A stretch of 64,000 nucleotides of DNA from Silene conica. Its lineage: Eukaryota; Streptophyta; Magnoliopsida; Caryophyllales; Caryophyllaceae. Shown here in pieces: positions 1-12,202 of the stretch (the stretch's first letter is position 1; each line of letters begins with the position of its first letter). The DNA is taken from assembly GCA_029255685.2 (NCBI GenBank), contig CM055314.2, positions 46,086,772-46,150,771 on the forward strand, given 5' to 3'. The notes beneath the pieces are model-generated. The model was not told the origin of the DNA. It saw only the letters and a list, made by a program, of their open reading frames with translations, and did not search any database. Both the position numbers and the translations under genes were made by a program.

Positions 1-541
1 AATAAGTATATAAGTGCGATACAAACAGCCCGGGATAGCATATCCCTACAAGCACAAAATACTGAAACGTAAGTCTAAGGTCTAGCTAACGAATAGGTAA
101 AAGTCAACGATGAAGGATCATCGCTCGCTAGCCTCAACGTAACCCCCGCAGAACAGCCTCATGTACCTACACACATACAACATGTGCACCATAGTCAGTG
201 GGGAGTGACTAGAGTGCTCCTAGCCACCTATTGTCAATAACACGTAACACATAAAGCATCCAACATGCTCCAACATTTATAACATGTGAAGCATATATAA
301 CAATATCTCATCTTTCATCACATCATGCAATACTATGCAAAGGCTCTGAACCAACTTCGGAAACTATTTGGAAGGAGAGCCGGTTTCCCTTCCAGTTGCC
401 CGGCCGGGGGGTCTTTCAATCCAAACCATTTACGAAACTAGCCCAAGAGTCGTCCAATACCTTGGACGAACAATACTAAATTAACCAAGTATCATACATT
501 CACAAATACAACTAAGGCATACTCAACATCCAATTATATCA

Positions 542-735
542 ACAAGAGATACGTCACCAAGTGACTCGACTCCAATAACTATAGGCCAACCAAGTGACTC
601 TACAAACAAGAGATAGGTCATCCAAGTGACTCGACTCTAACAACTATAGGCCAACCAAGTGACTCTACAAACAAGAGATAGGTCATCCAAGTGACTCGAC
701 TCTTACTACTATGAGCAGGCCGACAATCGACTCGT
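542..735. repeat. Tandem repeat of about 65 bp inside the Tekay LTR
   Basis: Units beginning ACAAGAGATA start at 542, 606 and 671, nearly three copies. Each holds two CCAAGTGACTC segments, and the first contains a small stem GTCAC-CAA-GTGAC. No such array is seen at the matching place of the young LTR, which instead carries a different 30-bp repeat array. Confidence 0.75.
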
Positions 736-1310
736 CTATATACTACGACTTCCCCAATCTCAGACTATACAACCCCCTGGTAGGACGACATCAAAAGACT
801 GTCCTAGTCTAAACCTGGCCAGACTCTCGGAGCGCAACGAATCATGATCCCCGATTCGACAAGTGCACAAGGCACCCCAAGACCCGAACTAGCTAGGAAC
901 GAGATATGCCCGAAGGCGGGCAGACAATCTAAGACCTGATCGTGAGAACCAAGTCACTACGGCCAACCAGCTACACGATGCAATCAGGTGAGAACTCGAG
1001 TACTATAGCAGCGCACAGCAGGTTTACACAAATCACAAATGTCATCTCTAAGATTTACAACAACTCAAACTTGAATGACAATCATTTCTTAAATAAACCA
1101 TCATTAACATCCATGTAACACTTAGCCAACTCCGGGAACTAATTTGAGGCGAGAGCCGGTGTCCCTTCCGGTTGCCCGGCCGGGGGGTCTTTCATCCTCA
1201 AATCCATTACCGAACCCGACATAAGTGCCGCTCAATTTCTTGGGACTTCAACTAAGCATATGAGACATACGGAAAAGGAATCAATCAAATCCGACATATG
1301 GTCAGGGGTT

Positions 1311-1625
1311 CTCAGCCGGTCAGCCATAGGCTGCCGGTTGGCCGGCTGAGAGTCCCAACTCTCATGCCAAAATCCAATAAACACAACAAGGAGGGTCTCC
1401 CAGCCGGCCGGCCGGCTGCCGGTCCACCGGCTGGGAACCCCTTTTTCCCAAATCCTTACGAAACAACAATAAACAACAAGATGGTCTCCCAGCCGGCCGG
1501 CCGGCCGCCGGTCCACCGGCTGGGGACCCTTTTTCCTCAATCTTCACCAATCTTTACGAAACAACACAAACACCAAATGGGGCTCTCAGCCGGTCCACCG
1601 GCCGCTGGCCTCAGACCGGCTGGGA
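1311..1625. repeat. Four GC-rich inverted-repeat hairpins spaced about 90 bp apart
   Basis: Hairpins lie at 1311-1352, 1397-1436, 1487-1527 and 1583-1625. Arms are of the type CTCAGCCGG / CCGGCTGAG or CCCAGCCGG / CCGGCTGGG, with a CCGGCCGGCC-rich or CCGGTCCACCGG centre. AT-richer unique sequence of about 45-60 bp separates them. The same layout appears in the other Tekay LTRs of the window. Confidence 0.9.
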
Positions 1626-2586
1626 ACCCTCTGACCCAGAAATACGCATTTCGACATATCAAAATTTATCCAAATCTCATGGGATCGTTCCTACAACATG
1701 ATTTCTACTCCAAACATAGATTACCCAGTAATTATACATCATTCTCATCCATATGAAATGACTCACGACTTCTCAAACATCTAACTTACGATTAATCATC
1801 CGTATCCGTCACAATTTCAGCCCAACATAAGATAAACATGTTTGAGCATATGAAACACCAATTTCATCAAGCATCTCATATAATGAACATATAAATCAGT
1901 AATTAACACAATACTAAGTTCCTACCAACATCCATAACCATAAACTCATGTGAAACACATAATCAAACCACAAAAAGTGCTAATATTAGACAAAAGGCCG
2001 AGTTACTCATTATCGTCACCTTTAAGAGCGATTCTTCACTTCTAATCTGGAACAATGTATGAGTCCTTATCCGGGTCGTCCAAGTCGACACCTACAAACA
2101 ACAAAAACGGGTTATTGGAGAGTAATTTCGAGTAAACCTCAAAACAGCCCCGAAATCAACTTTGACGAAACGGAAAAAGAAAGACATAGAAAGAACGGAA
2201 ATGAAGAGAGGAAAGCGTAGGTGAAAACCTTGCGTCAATAGGAGTTGAAATGAGTAAATGGATGATGATTTTGTGAAGAAAATAGTAAAAAAATGGAGAA
2301 GTAAAGTTACTGTATTCTTATTTGGAGAAGATGAGAGTAACGTTGGAAATAAGAGGGCGGGTGTCCTTTATATTGACTTGAGTCGGGTTTCTAAAATGTA
2401 AGGTGCGGAAAATCTTAAAACGGAAATTGCCAAGTAAACGTGAAATCTTTAAATTAAACAACTTAAGACGGAACTTAACGACATTTCTTAAAATAAAACT
2501 TACGAATTATAATTAAAATATTATTAAATTCCGTAAACTACTTTTAAATTATTAAAATTACTTTTATAAAAATACGGGATGTTACA

Positions 2587-2617
2587 CAGGAACTGGAGCT
2601 AGAGCTAACGAAGTTCG
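2587..2617 (+). pseudogene. 31-bp remnant of Copia A gag between two insertions
   Basis: This stretch is the reverse complement of the Copia B gag segment near 8080-8107 (coding GTGARANEVR) and continues in sense at 11116. It is all that remains in the window of the 5' part of Copia A gag. It is bounded on the left by the Tekay LTR end (2586) and on the right by the Copia B LTR start (2618). Its last five bases, GTTCG (2613-2617), recur at 11116-11120 as the Copia B target-site duplication. Confidence 0.88.
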
Positions 2618-3616
2618 TGTGGGGAATAAAGCATGTATTCGCCCTAAACTAGCAGGATTATAATGAAATTTACAGTTGTGAATATTGTCATAAGATAAAT
2701 AAAAACATGAATAGAGTACAACCTTTAGTCCTTGTGCGAAAGGCCTAAGAACAGAAATTAACACAAATTCCCTCCTATAACTTGCACCCAAGACTTAGAT
2801 TGAGACGATGCCGCGTGTGCTAGAAATCCTCTCCAATTGCCTTGCAATATAGGGAGAGCTATTGAGGTTTTAGATGTGAGATATGAGGTTTTGGGAGAAG
2901 AGTGCTCTCAAAACCCTAATTTTCTTTGAGATTTGTTTTACAGTGAAAAACAAGAGTCACCTGACATAAGGAGAGTCCTCCTCCTTATGTAGCTCTTGGC
3001 CGAAATTTCGAGTAGGGTAGGAGTGGGCTTTCCACTCTTACCTTATTCTAATTCGTGATTCGACCCATTTAGCTAAAATTTATTCGCGGGTTTTATTTAT
3101 AAATCGTATACATGTTATCAGATATTAATGCAGTCGATGTATTAATAATGGTCTGATAAAATTACGATATTGTATAATTACCCAAACTAATATAACTGTT
3201 TATATTAATATGCGAAATTAATATTTAATCAAATATAACCGTTTATATTTAATTTTACGAATTAATCATGTAATCCGTATTAGCTAAAATTATTTAATCC
3301 GTATTAAATAATAATCTCAACATCTTATTGACTAATTTAATAGTCAATACCTCTGACTAACTGTTTAGTCGTATCCGGCATAAATGTGATTGTATTTTCA
3401 TACCTTCACATCTCTCAAACGTGTCCTATAGGTGTGACGTATAGGGACCAGTTGATCACCGCCATCCGTATGACAATAACGTCAAACTTATCTAGTAAGC
3501 CAACCGTTATTGATAAACGTGGATCAACTGGTAATAATACAGAAGTATGCCCTTGTGATCCTTAAAGAGATTTAATAAGTCATTGTACTTAATTGTCAAG
3601 GACACCAGCCCCAACA
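2618..3616 (-). repeat. Copia B 3' LTR
   Basis: 999 bp, same length as its partner at 10117-11115 and near-identical. On the minus strand it begins TGTTGGGGCTGG directly after the polypurine tract and ends TTCCCCACA. Confidence 0.93.
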
Positions 3617-4479
3617 ATCTCCCACTTATCCGTACAAGGGTATGTGCAATGACGTTATCACACTACATGTGGAGGACACAAGGCTCCAACAAACTCCCAC
3701 TTGTCCGTACAAGTGTAGGTGCGATAACCGATTCTCATATCCTTTTAAAATTTCTCCCACTCAATGTAAGACAATTTGCAAATCCGCATTCGCAAAGGTC
3801 GTATCTCACAAGCGATCTGTATCAAGAGTGGTTTCCCCGACTAGAGAGTAACTTAACTGATAAAACGAATCTGTATTCGAGCATGGCCATGCATTTCAGT
3901 TACTACTCCTCGAGTGGCCCTGAGAAAAGATTAAATCCTGATAAGGGTTTGGATATTTCCCTCAACTCGAATCCTGTCGATATCGCGCAGCATGAAATAA
4001 CCCAGAAAAAATCCTCTTGGCCCCTGTTACGATGACCGTGGGAAAGAAACCAAAGTTACCCAAAATCTGCCTTAATCTCAAGAGACAGTTGAAAGTCAAA
4101 AGACTCGACTCTAAGGAACACTATGGAGGTCCTATCCACGACCTGGCACCCAATGTTATAAAACATTTAGGACTCCATAACGTTGTCACGGGGTGTCCTA
4201 CGAGATATCCGTATAACTCGCCTTTGTGATTGGTCAGTCATCCGCGTGACTTATGGCTCGTTGAACCCACCATCAACCAACGTCACAAAATGATTACCTG
4301 AGTTATCAGCTCAAGTGGGTAATCAAGGACTAAAACGATGTAATGTTATTCAGTTCACTTTGTGGTGTTCAAAATTGGCGTACAATTCCACATGAAAAAC
4401 AAAACATTATATATCATAACAATGAGGTTGAATAGAGTACACGAGAAAATGAATTATTACATGAATTCATAAAAGAGTA
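3617..4479 (-). other. Copia B 3' untranslated region and polypurine tract
   Basis: No coding sequence. On the minus strand it runs from the pol stop to the PPT AAGTGGGAGAT (complement of 3617-3627). A second PPT-like AAGTGGGAGTTTGTTGG lies about 70 bp upstream of the true one. The region aligns with the 3' UTR of Copia A (14927-15743), and its last 250 bp also resemble the end of Copia C. Confidence 0.8.
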
Positions 4480-5999
4480 CTACAACTTAGGAACACATCT
4501 AATTCCCATGGAATGAATGTGCCCTTCATGCTTATCACGTGGTAATGCTTTAGTGAGAGGATCAGCTATGTTGTCATCCGTAGCGATCTTATCAATGAAA
4601 ATCTCCTTTTACGCGGACTCAGTTGTAGAATCTGCTGTAACACTCTGTTTAGAACTTTTCCAGCTGACAGCAGCGCCATTAAGAGTAAAAACGAATCCAG
4701 ACTGAGATTTCGAGTCATCTCGATCCGTTTGGAAGCTAGCATCTGCGTAACCCGTGGCGCAGAGCGTTGAGTCGCCTCCGTAAGTCAATCCCCAATCTTT
4801 AGTCCTCCGTAGGTACTTAAGAATGTTTTTCACGGCCATCCAGTGTTGTTCACCTGTATGAGCTTGGAATCGACTGGTCATACTCAATGCATATGCAACG
4901 TCTGGACGTGTGCATATCATGGCATACATGATCGATCCTATTGCCGAAGCATAAGGAATCCGACTCATGCGCTCTTTCTCTTCCAATGTCTTAGCTTCTT
5001 GAGACTTGCTCAAGTGAAGCCCACTAGTCATAGGAAGGAACCCTTTCTTGGCGTTCGTCATGCTGAATCTCTCTAGAATCTTATCTATGTAAGACTCCTG
5101 ACTGAGAGACAACATCTATGTGATCTATCCCTGTAGATACGGATGCCCAAAATTCTTTGTGCCTCTCCCAGATCTTTCATCTGGAAATGGTTTTTCAACC
5201 ATGCTGTAACCGAAGAAAGGAGAGGTATGTCATTCCCAATCAAGAGTATGTCGTCGGCATACAATACTAGGAAAACAATCTTGCTCCCACTCGACTTGAT
5301 ATAGAGACATGGTTCCTCGACTGATCGAACGAATCCATTCTCTTTTATCAGTTGGTCGAAGCGATGATTCCAACTCCGCGATGCTTGCTTAAGTCCATAG
5401 ATGGAACGCTTAAGCTTGCAAACCTTCTTAGGATGTTCTGGATCAATAAAACCCTCGGGTTGTACCATGTACAACTCTTCCTCCAAATAACCGTTTAGGA
5501 AGGCGGTTTTAACGTCCATTTGCCATATTTCATAGTCATGAAATGCGGCGATCGCTAAGATAATCCGAATGGAACGTAGCATGACTACGGGTGCAAAGAT
5601 CTCATCGTAGTGCAAGCCTGGCACTTGGGTGAAACCTTTAGCAACTAGTCTTGCCTTATGGATATCTTGTTTACCTTCCACAGCATGCTTTATTTTGTAA
5701 AGCCATTTGCATTGAAGGGGGCGTACCTTTGCAGGTAGGTCCACAAGATCCCACACGTTGTTCTCATACATGGAGTCCATCTCGGATTGCATGGCTTCTA
5801 GCCATAGCTTTGAGTCAGAACTGGTCATGGCACCTTTATAGGTTGAGGGTTCATTACCCTCTAGAAGTAAGACGTCATCCATATCATGTTCCTCGACCAT
5901 ACCAATGTATCTGTCCGGAGGAATGGAGAATCTTCCCGACCTCCTAGGTTCCTCAGGAATATCTACCGCAGCCTCGGTTGAAGGAACTGTTTCCTCCAA
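4480..5999 (-). pseudogene. Copia B reverse transcriptase and RNase H (frameshifted, deleted)
   Basis: The RT part (5999-5085) shows the Copia RVT_2 signature: KARLVAKGFTQ, QMDVKTAFLNG, IYGLKQASRSWN and the catalytic LYADDILLIGND. RNase H follows in another frame (5115-4609) with YLRRTKDWGL, GYADASFQTD and TADSTTES. A frameshift lies around 5085-5115. At 4609 the sequence jumps from TTES to the C-terminal [11 protein letters not shown] segment. Compared with Copia A at 14592-14797, about 200 bp are missing, including the end of the RNase H domain. The terminal codons (RCVPKL, stop at 4480) are kept. These enzymes copy element RNA into DNA inside Gag particles; this copy is inactive. Confidence 0.9.
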
Positions 6000-7426
6000 T
6001 GGTTGCTCGGTAGTTGGTTCTTGAACCTCCGATAAATCGAGGTTCTATTACTCGACTTGTTCTCGAGAAATTCTTTCTCTAAGAACGTCGCACTAGCCGC
6101 AACAAAAACACGTTGTTCGGTTGGCAAGTAGAAGTAATGGCCAAAAGTTCCCTTTGGATAACCTATAAAGTATGTCTTGACCGATCGCGGGCCGAGCTTA
6201 TCCTCGTGTCTCCACTTGACATAAGCCTCGCAGCCCCAAACCCGAATAAAGGACAAGTTAGGGACCGTTCCCTTCCATAATTCTTATGGAGACTTGTCAA
6301 CAGCTTTAGACGGACTTCGGTTAAGTATTAGAGCGGCCGACAAAAGAGCATAGCCCCACAATGAATCAGGCACGACGGTGTGACTCATCATGGATCGAAC
6401 CATATCAAGTAAAGTTCGATTTCTCCGTTCGGACACACCATTTAATTGTGGTGTTCCAGGTGGAGTCAACTGTAGCACGATGCCACAGTCTTTAAGGTGT
6501 TGATCAAACTCGTGTGAAAGATACTCACCACCACGATCAGAACGTAGTGCTTTAATCTTTCTTCCCAGTTGGTTCTGTACCCGATTCTGGTATTCTTTGA
6601 ACTTGTCAAAGGATTCACTTTTGTGCTTCATTAAGTAGACATAGCCATATCTACTCAAATCATCCGTGAAAGTGATGAAATACCTATAGCCTTCTCGTGC
6701 GTTGATCGACATAGGGCCACATACGTCCGTATGTATGAGTCCTAATAGGTCGGAAGCACGCATTCCATCACCTTTGAAGGAAATACGAGTCATCTTACCG
6801 ATGAGACATGATTCACACGTGCCATATGATTCGAAATCAAAGGGCGAGATAGCTTCATTCTGTATGAGCTGTTTTACGCGTTTCTCATTTATGTGTCCCA
6901 TACGACAATGCCATAGGTAAGTTTGATCTTTGTCACCTACCTTTAATTTCTTATTATTCACATGTAATATTTCGGTGGTTTGATCTAAAACATAAATTCC
7001 ATTCATGGAAACTGCCTTGCCATAAATCATATTGTGTAAAGAGAAAATACAGCTATTATTCTCTATTGCAAATGAAAAACCGAGTTTGTCAAGCGCAGAG
7101 ACTGAAATAATGTTTTTGGACAAACAAGGAACATAATAACAGTTATATAAAGATAACTCGAATCCACTTGGAAGCTTGATCACGTATGTTCCCCTCGAGA
7201 TTGCAGCAACACGTGCTCCATTCCCGACACGCAGGTCAACCTCACCCTTGATTAGGGGTTCTTGGTTTCGGAGGCCCTGCACATGATTACATAGATGAGA
7301 ACCACAACCAGTATCTAGTACCCAAGTTCCGTAACTTGCATGGTTAATCTCAATCATGTGAATAAAAGAAGAAGAAGACATACCAACAGGAGTAACACGG
7401 CCTGCCTTAATGTCCTCACGATACAC
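5963..7426 (-). pseudogene. Copia B protease and integrase (interrupted)
   Basis: The frame opens straight after the gag zinc knuckle. It shows the Copia protease motif WVLDTGCGSHLCN, the GAG-pre-integrase HHCC zinc site (LWHCRMGHINEKR ... CESCLIGKM) and an integrase core with the DDE acids in TDVCGP, RSDRGGEY and VSERRNRT. In-frame stops break it at 7442 (Trp to stop inside the zinc knuckle) and about 6284 (the PYELW segment). After the stop the frame resumes at 6256 (FIRVWGCEAYVKW) and shifts again near 6040. Integrase would insert the cDNA into host chromatin. The three catalytic acids are intact, unlike in the fragment at 45289-46322. Confidence 0.9.
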
Positions 7427-7441
7427 GGGGCATGAGCGCCT

Positions 7442-8305
7442 CTAATGCCCAGTCTTGTGGCAATGGTGACATTCCATGCTAGTATCCTTGCTCTTTGTTT
7501 TGCCCTGTGAGTTGCTTGACTCACCTGGCCCACTCTTAGTAAATCCTGACTTCTTAAACTTGGGCTTGCCTACTGTTAGGTCGCCCTGAGCTTTAGCTTT
7601 GCCCTTACCCTTTCCCTTACTGGAAATCATGAGAACATCTTGCTTCACGCTCCCACTTAATTTCAGATCCTTCTCAGTCTGTACGAGAAGGGGGTGGAGC
7701 TCATGAGGTGTCTTCTTCATGTCGTTCATGTAATAGTTGGCCCTGAAGAGGGCGAACCCATCATGAAGCGAATGAAGCATTCGATCAACGATTATGTTCT
7801 CACTGATCTTGCAGTTTAGGGCCTCCAGTTTCTCGATATTCTCAATCATGTGAAGAATATGTGGGCTAACTGCTTGGCCCTTCTGGAGTTTCGCCTCAAA
7901 GAAGCGACAGGTATGCTCATAAGAAACGATTCTCGGAGCTTTTGAGAATTCGTTAGTGAGCGTGGTGAAAATCTTGTTTGCACCATGGGCTATGAAGCGT
8001 CTTTGCAAATTGGATTCCATTGCATAGATGAGTACGTTCTTTATCGCACCCGCTTCCATGACGAAGTCGCTATGAGCGCGAACTTCGTTAGCTCTAGCTC
8101 CAGTTCCTGGGTGTGCCGGAATTGGCTCAGTTAAGTACTTAAGCTTTCCGTCAGCTATGGCAGCATTCCGTAGTGCCGCCTCCCAGTCAGAGAAGTTTGA
8201 CCCATCATTCCTCAGTCTAGTAGACTGATTCATGGAGTCCATGAAGGCTTTTAGCCAGGATTCACGTGCTAGCTTGGCACTTGGCATTGGGTCTTCACCA
8301 GCCAT
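7442..8305 (-). pseudogene. Copia B gag (287 aa, ends at a stop within the zinc knuckle)
   Basis: The protein starts MAGEDPMPSAKL and carries a Copia Gag (UBN2-type) domain over about residues 30-200: NDGSNFSDWEAALRN, FVMEAGAIKNVLI, SLHDGFALFRANYYMND. A Lys-rich basic stretch follows (GKGKGKAKAQ), then the start of a CCHC knuckle, CHHCHKTGH. A Trp-to-stop change right after this His cuts the knuckle before its last Cys. Copia A, whose knuckle reads CHHCHKTGHWRRTC, shows the expected form. Gag packages the element RNA into cytoplasmic virus-like particles. Confidence 0.9.
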
Positions 8306-10116
8306 TTAGTTATACAGCAGTTTAATTGAACGTGTTCTACACTGAAAAGAAGATAAAACATAACCATATAAGCAACTCATTGTTGTGATTTAAGTCTATA
8401 TTAAATTGAAATTTAAACTCGTAGACTCAAGCATTTATATAATTGATCTCCCTCAAGAATTATATAAACGATCCCAAGACTCAATTTCCGTATATTGATA
8501 AGCCCACAGCTTGGCTAATTCCACCGTTGGAACTCTTGGTCGATAGATTTCCGTAAATCCTATCTATTAGTCCATCTCAGTCGCTAGATATTATCGAGTG
8601 ACCATGATGTTGAGATAAAATAAATCATCTGTTCCCACTTACCCGACGTAGAAGGGGTCATATTATGCCTACCGACGAAGAAGGGATTCATGGGAGGCTG
8701 ATTTATAAAGACTATTCTCAATTTTTGGTTATACGAGGAAGACCCCATCAACTTATATTTATTCATATTAAGTGAACTAAAATCTAGCATATGCGTGAAT
8801 GAATTAAATTAAGTGATGGCTTTGCAATTGACATGTGACATCTGTATTGTCACAGAAAACTAACGCGTAACCTCTACATGAGTCAGTTTCAGGCATGTTA
8901 TAGGTGGTTTGGCTTTAGGTGGAAAATGATGCAAGCTATTATCGAAGAAAGCATAAGATAAATGCGATAAACGTAAATAAAAGTCCTAGTGTGCCTTATC
9001 CTACCAAAATAAACATAAAACAACTTGGAATCCACCGTTGGACCCTAGAAGCTTGTCTTGATGTTCCATCTTGGTCCTTGCAGCGGGAGTGAGCATCCGG
9101 TCCCCGTCTTTGGTCTTCACAAAATTACTAATTTAAATTACAAATATAATCCTATTTACATTCTAATTTAAATACAAAAGTAATTACATGGCAAAAACCC
9201 AAAACGGAGATTCAAGATCTCAAAATTACAAGCAAGATTGTGCTCCATCATTACGGTAACACAATCTACTAAGGCCACACTAAGTTACAACCGTTTGCAA
9301 AAACTAAATACGTTATTGAAAGCATTCAAGGCATTCACAAGACGATAAATAAAATGCATCAACTAAATAAAATTCATACATGACATAATACTATTATTAT
9401 GATTAATAAATTTTTACCAAACCACCTTACGGGATTAAAATTATGTGATTATACCGTTTTAATCACCCAATTTTAATAAATTTATAATCCTATTATCTTA
9501 AACCGTTTTAAAATAATATGTACCATACGAAGGTGTACCGTTTCACAAAATTAATAATATACTATTTCCGTATACAGTATATTACTAAAGGCCATGTGAA
9601 AATAAAACATGTTATTTTCGAAAAAAAAAAAAAAAACGTGTCTGTTACAGAGGGGGAGGTCGACCGACCTAAACAAGTGGTCGACCGACCTCCAGACGAG
9701 AAATAGAAACTTTCTGCAAAAGCAAAATCGGTCGACCGACCTATCAACTAGGTCGACCGACCAACAGGCAGTAAAAACGAATTTCAGAAAACGCAAAACG
9801 CTGCACCTTTTGAAATCAAAACAAGTTTTTACCTTTTAAACTTTGATTAAAACAAGTAAATCAAAATTAACATCAACAAGGGTTCACATATTGTCAAGAA
9901 TATCGATTAATTAACAATATGTAAACATGAATCGAAAAACAAGATCGATTACTCACAAAAGAAAAACTTTCGAAACAGGAAATTACACAGGAGGCGGTCG
10001 ACCGACCGCAACAGGGGGTCGATCGACCAACTCAGCGACAGAAAACGATTTTTCAGATTTTAAAACTTATGAAAAGCACAAAAGTAAAATTTTCATGGCC
10101 TGACTTTGATACCACT
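8306..10116 (-). other. Copia B 5' leader (about 1.8 kb) with primer-binding site
   Basis: No convincing coding sequence. On the minus strand the leader begins with a PBS, the complement of 10099-10114. It matches 14 of the 16 bases I expect for an initiator-Met tRNA PBS (TGGTATCA-A-AG-T-CAGG). An A-rich run lies at 9621-9636. Three pairs of GGTCGACCGACC-type motifs lie at 9657-9692, 9729-9764 and 9993-10030. Confidence 0.82.
9654..10030. repeat. Three pairs of GGTCGACCGACC palindromic motifs in the Copia B leader
   Basis: Each pair holds two copies separated by about 9-12 bp: 9658-9669 with 9679-9690; 9730-9741 with 9751-9762; and 9996-10007 with the variant GGTCGATCGACC at 10017-10028. The central GGTCGACC is an exact 8-bp palindrome. 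The same pairs occur in the unrelated Athila-type element and in Tekay LTR hairpins. Confidence 0.9.
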
Positions 10117-11115
10117 TGTGGGGGATAAAGCATGTATTCGCCCTAAACTAGCAGGATTATAATGAAATTTACAGTTGTGAATATTGTCATAAGATAAATA
10201 AAAACATGAATAGAGTACAACCTTTAGTCCTTGTGCGAAAGGCCTACGAACAGGAATTAACACAAATTCCCTCCTATAACTTGCACCCAAGACTTAGATT
10301 GAGACAATGCCGCGTGTGCTAGAAATCCTCTCCAACTGCCTTGCAATATAGGGAGAGCTATTGAGGTTTTAGATGTGAGATCTGAGGTTTTGGGAGAAGA
10401 GTGCTCTCAAAACCCTAATTTTCTTTGAGATTTGTTTTACAGTGAAAAACAAGAGTCACCTGACATAAGGAGAGTCCTCCTCCTTATGTAGCTCTTGGCC
10501 GAAATTTCGAGTAGGGTAGGAGTGGGCTTTCCACTCTTACCTTATTCTAATTCGTGATTCGACCCATTTAGCTAAAATTTATTCGCGGGTTTTATTTATA
10601 AATCGTATACATGTTATCAGATATTAATGCAGTCGATGTATTAATAATGGTCTGATAAAATTACGATATTGTATAATTACCCAAATTAATATAACTGTTT
10701 ATATTAATATGCGAAATTAATATTTAATCAAATATAACCGTTTATATTTAATTTTACGAATTAATCATGTAATCCGTATTAGCTAAAATTATTTAATCCG
10801 TATTAAATAATAATCTCAACGTCTTATTGACTAATTTAATAGTCAATACCTCTGACTAACTGTTTAGTCGTATCCGGCATAAATGTGATTGTATTTTCAT
10901 ACCTTCACATCTCTTAAACGTGTCCTATAGGTGTGACGTATAGGGACCAGTTGATCACCGCCATACGTATGACAATAACGTCAAACTTATCTAGCAAGCC
11001 AACCGTTATTGATAAACGTGGATATCCTGGTAATAATACAGAAGTATGCCCTTGTGATCCTTAAAGAGATTTAATAAGTCATTGTACTTAATTGTCAAGG
11101 ACACCAGCCCCAACA
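10117..11115 (-). repeat. Copia B 5' LTR
   Basis: 999 bp, partner of 2618-3616, ending CCAACA just before the GTTCG duplication at 11116-11120. On the minus strand its 3' end TCCCCCACA is followed by the primer-binding site. Confidence 0.93.
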
Positions 11116-12202
11116 GTTCGCGCTCATAGCGACTTCGTCATGGAAGCGGGTGCAATAAATAACGTACTGATCTATGCAATGGAATCCATTTTGCAAAGAC
11201 GCTTCATCTCCCATGGTGCAAACAAGATTTTCACCACGCTCACTAACGAATTCTCGAAAGCTCCGATAATCGTTTCTTATGAGCATACTTGTCGCTTCTT
11301 TGAAGCGAAACTCCAGAAGGGCCAAGCTGTAAGCCCACAAATTCTCAACATGATTGAGAATATTGAGAAACTTGAGGCCCTAAACTGCAAGATCAGTGAA
11401 CATAATCGTTGATCGAATGCTTCATTCGCTTCATGATGGGTTCGCCCTCTTTAGGGCCAACTATTACACGAACGACATGAAGAATACTCCTCATGAGCTC
11501 CACTCCCTTCTCGTACAGACCGAGAAGGATCTGAAATTAAGTGGGAGCGTGAAGCAAGATGTTCTCATGATCTCCAGTAAGGGTAAAGGTAAAGGGAAAG
11601 CTAAAGCTCAAGGCGACCTAGCGGTAGGTAAGCCTAAGTTCAAAAAGTCAGGATTTGCTAAGAGTAGGCCCGGTGAGTCGAGCAACTCACAGGGCAAGAC
11701 AAAGAGTAAGGATACTAGCATGGAATGCCACCATTGCCATAAGACTGGGCATTGGAGGCGCACGTGCCCCGTGTATCGTGAGGACATTAAGGCAGGTCGC
11801 GTTACTCCTGTTGGTATGTCTTCTTCTTCTTCTTTTATTCACATGATTGAGATTAACCATGCAAGTTACGGAACTTGGGTACTAGATACTTGTTGTGGTT
11901 CTCATCTATGTAATCATGTGCAGGGCCTCCGAAACCAAGAGCCCCTCATAAAGGGTGAGGTTGACCTGCGTGTCGGGAATGGAGCACGAGTTGCTGCAGT
12001 CTCGAGGGGAACATACGTGATCCAACTTCCAAGTGGATTCGAGTTATCTTTGTATAACTGTTATTATGTTCCTAGTTTGTCCAGAAACATTATTTCTGTT
12101 TCTGCACTTGACAAACTCGGTTTTTCATTTGTAATAGAGAATAATAGCTGTATTTTCTCGTTACACAATATGATTTATGGCAAGGCAGTTTCCATGAATT
12201 GA
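11116..12202 (+). pseudogene. Copia A gag C-terminal part and protease (decayed)
   Basis: Gag residues RAHSDFVMEAGAINNVLI run from the Copia B boundary to about 11400, where a one-base frameshift interrupts the frame near SEHN/NIIVDRML. The second part carries the basic GKGKGKAKAQ region, an intact CCHC knuckle CHHCHKTGHWRRTC (11727-11768) and the protease. The protease site reads LDTCCGSH where Copia B has LDTGCGSH: the Gly of the catalytic Asp-Thr-Gly is Cys here. The frame stops at 12202 (MN then stop, where Copia B reads MNGIYVLD). Confidence 0.88.

Larger units (their letters stand above)
1..2586 (-). mobile_element. Partial LTR of a Tekay/Del-type Ty3-Gypsy element
   Basis: The block aligns by eye with the LTR at 23076-25824: same order of landmarks (the CCGGG-rich box near 360-420, its second copy near 1130-1195, GC-rich hairpins at 1311-1625) and the same terminus ending in GTTACA at 2586. 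About the first 145 bases of the LTR lie outside the window. It is in minus orientation, so 2586 is the 5' end of the LTR on the minus strand and the element body, if present, lies to the left. The sequence is clearly diverged from the young copy, so this is an older relative. It lies directly against a 31-base remnant of Copia A gag, so it inserted into that gene. It could be a solo LTR; the left flank is not visible. Confidence 0.85.
2618..11115 (-). mobile_element. Copia B: full-length but defective Ty1/Copia retrotransposon
   Basis: Two 999-bp LTRs (2618-3616, 10117-11115) start TGTGGGG and end CCCCAACA. They bound an internal region with gag, protease, integrase, reverse transcriptase and RNase H in Copia order on the minus strand. 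The flanks carry a perfect 5-bp duplication GTTCG (2613-2617, 11116-11120). The primer-binding site is at 10099-10114 and the polypurine tract AAGTGGGAGAT is the complement of 3617-3627. By eye about 14 substitutions separate the LTRs, so insertion is fairly recent. The coding region nevertheless has in-frame stops, frameshifts and a deletion in RNase H, so this copy cannot encode a complete polyprotein. It sits inside the gag of a close relative (Copia A). Confidence 0.95.

Noticed and set aside
1298-1756. Pro/Gly/Ala-rich proteins (repeated AGRPAAG, QPVGR type) near 1232-1756, 17738-18045, 24518-25046 and 31935-32463
   Set aside because: They are translations of the GC-rich LTR hairpins on both strands; frames differ between LTR copies and show no conserved start or domain.
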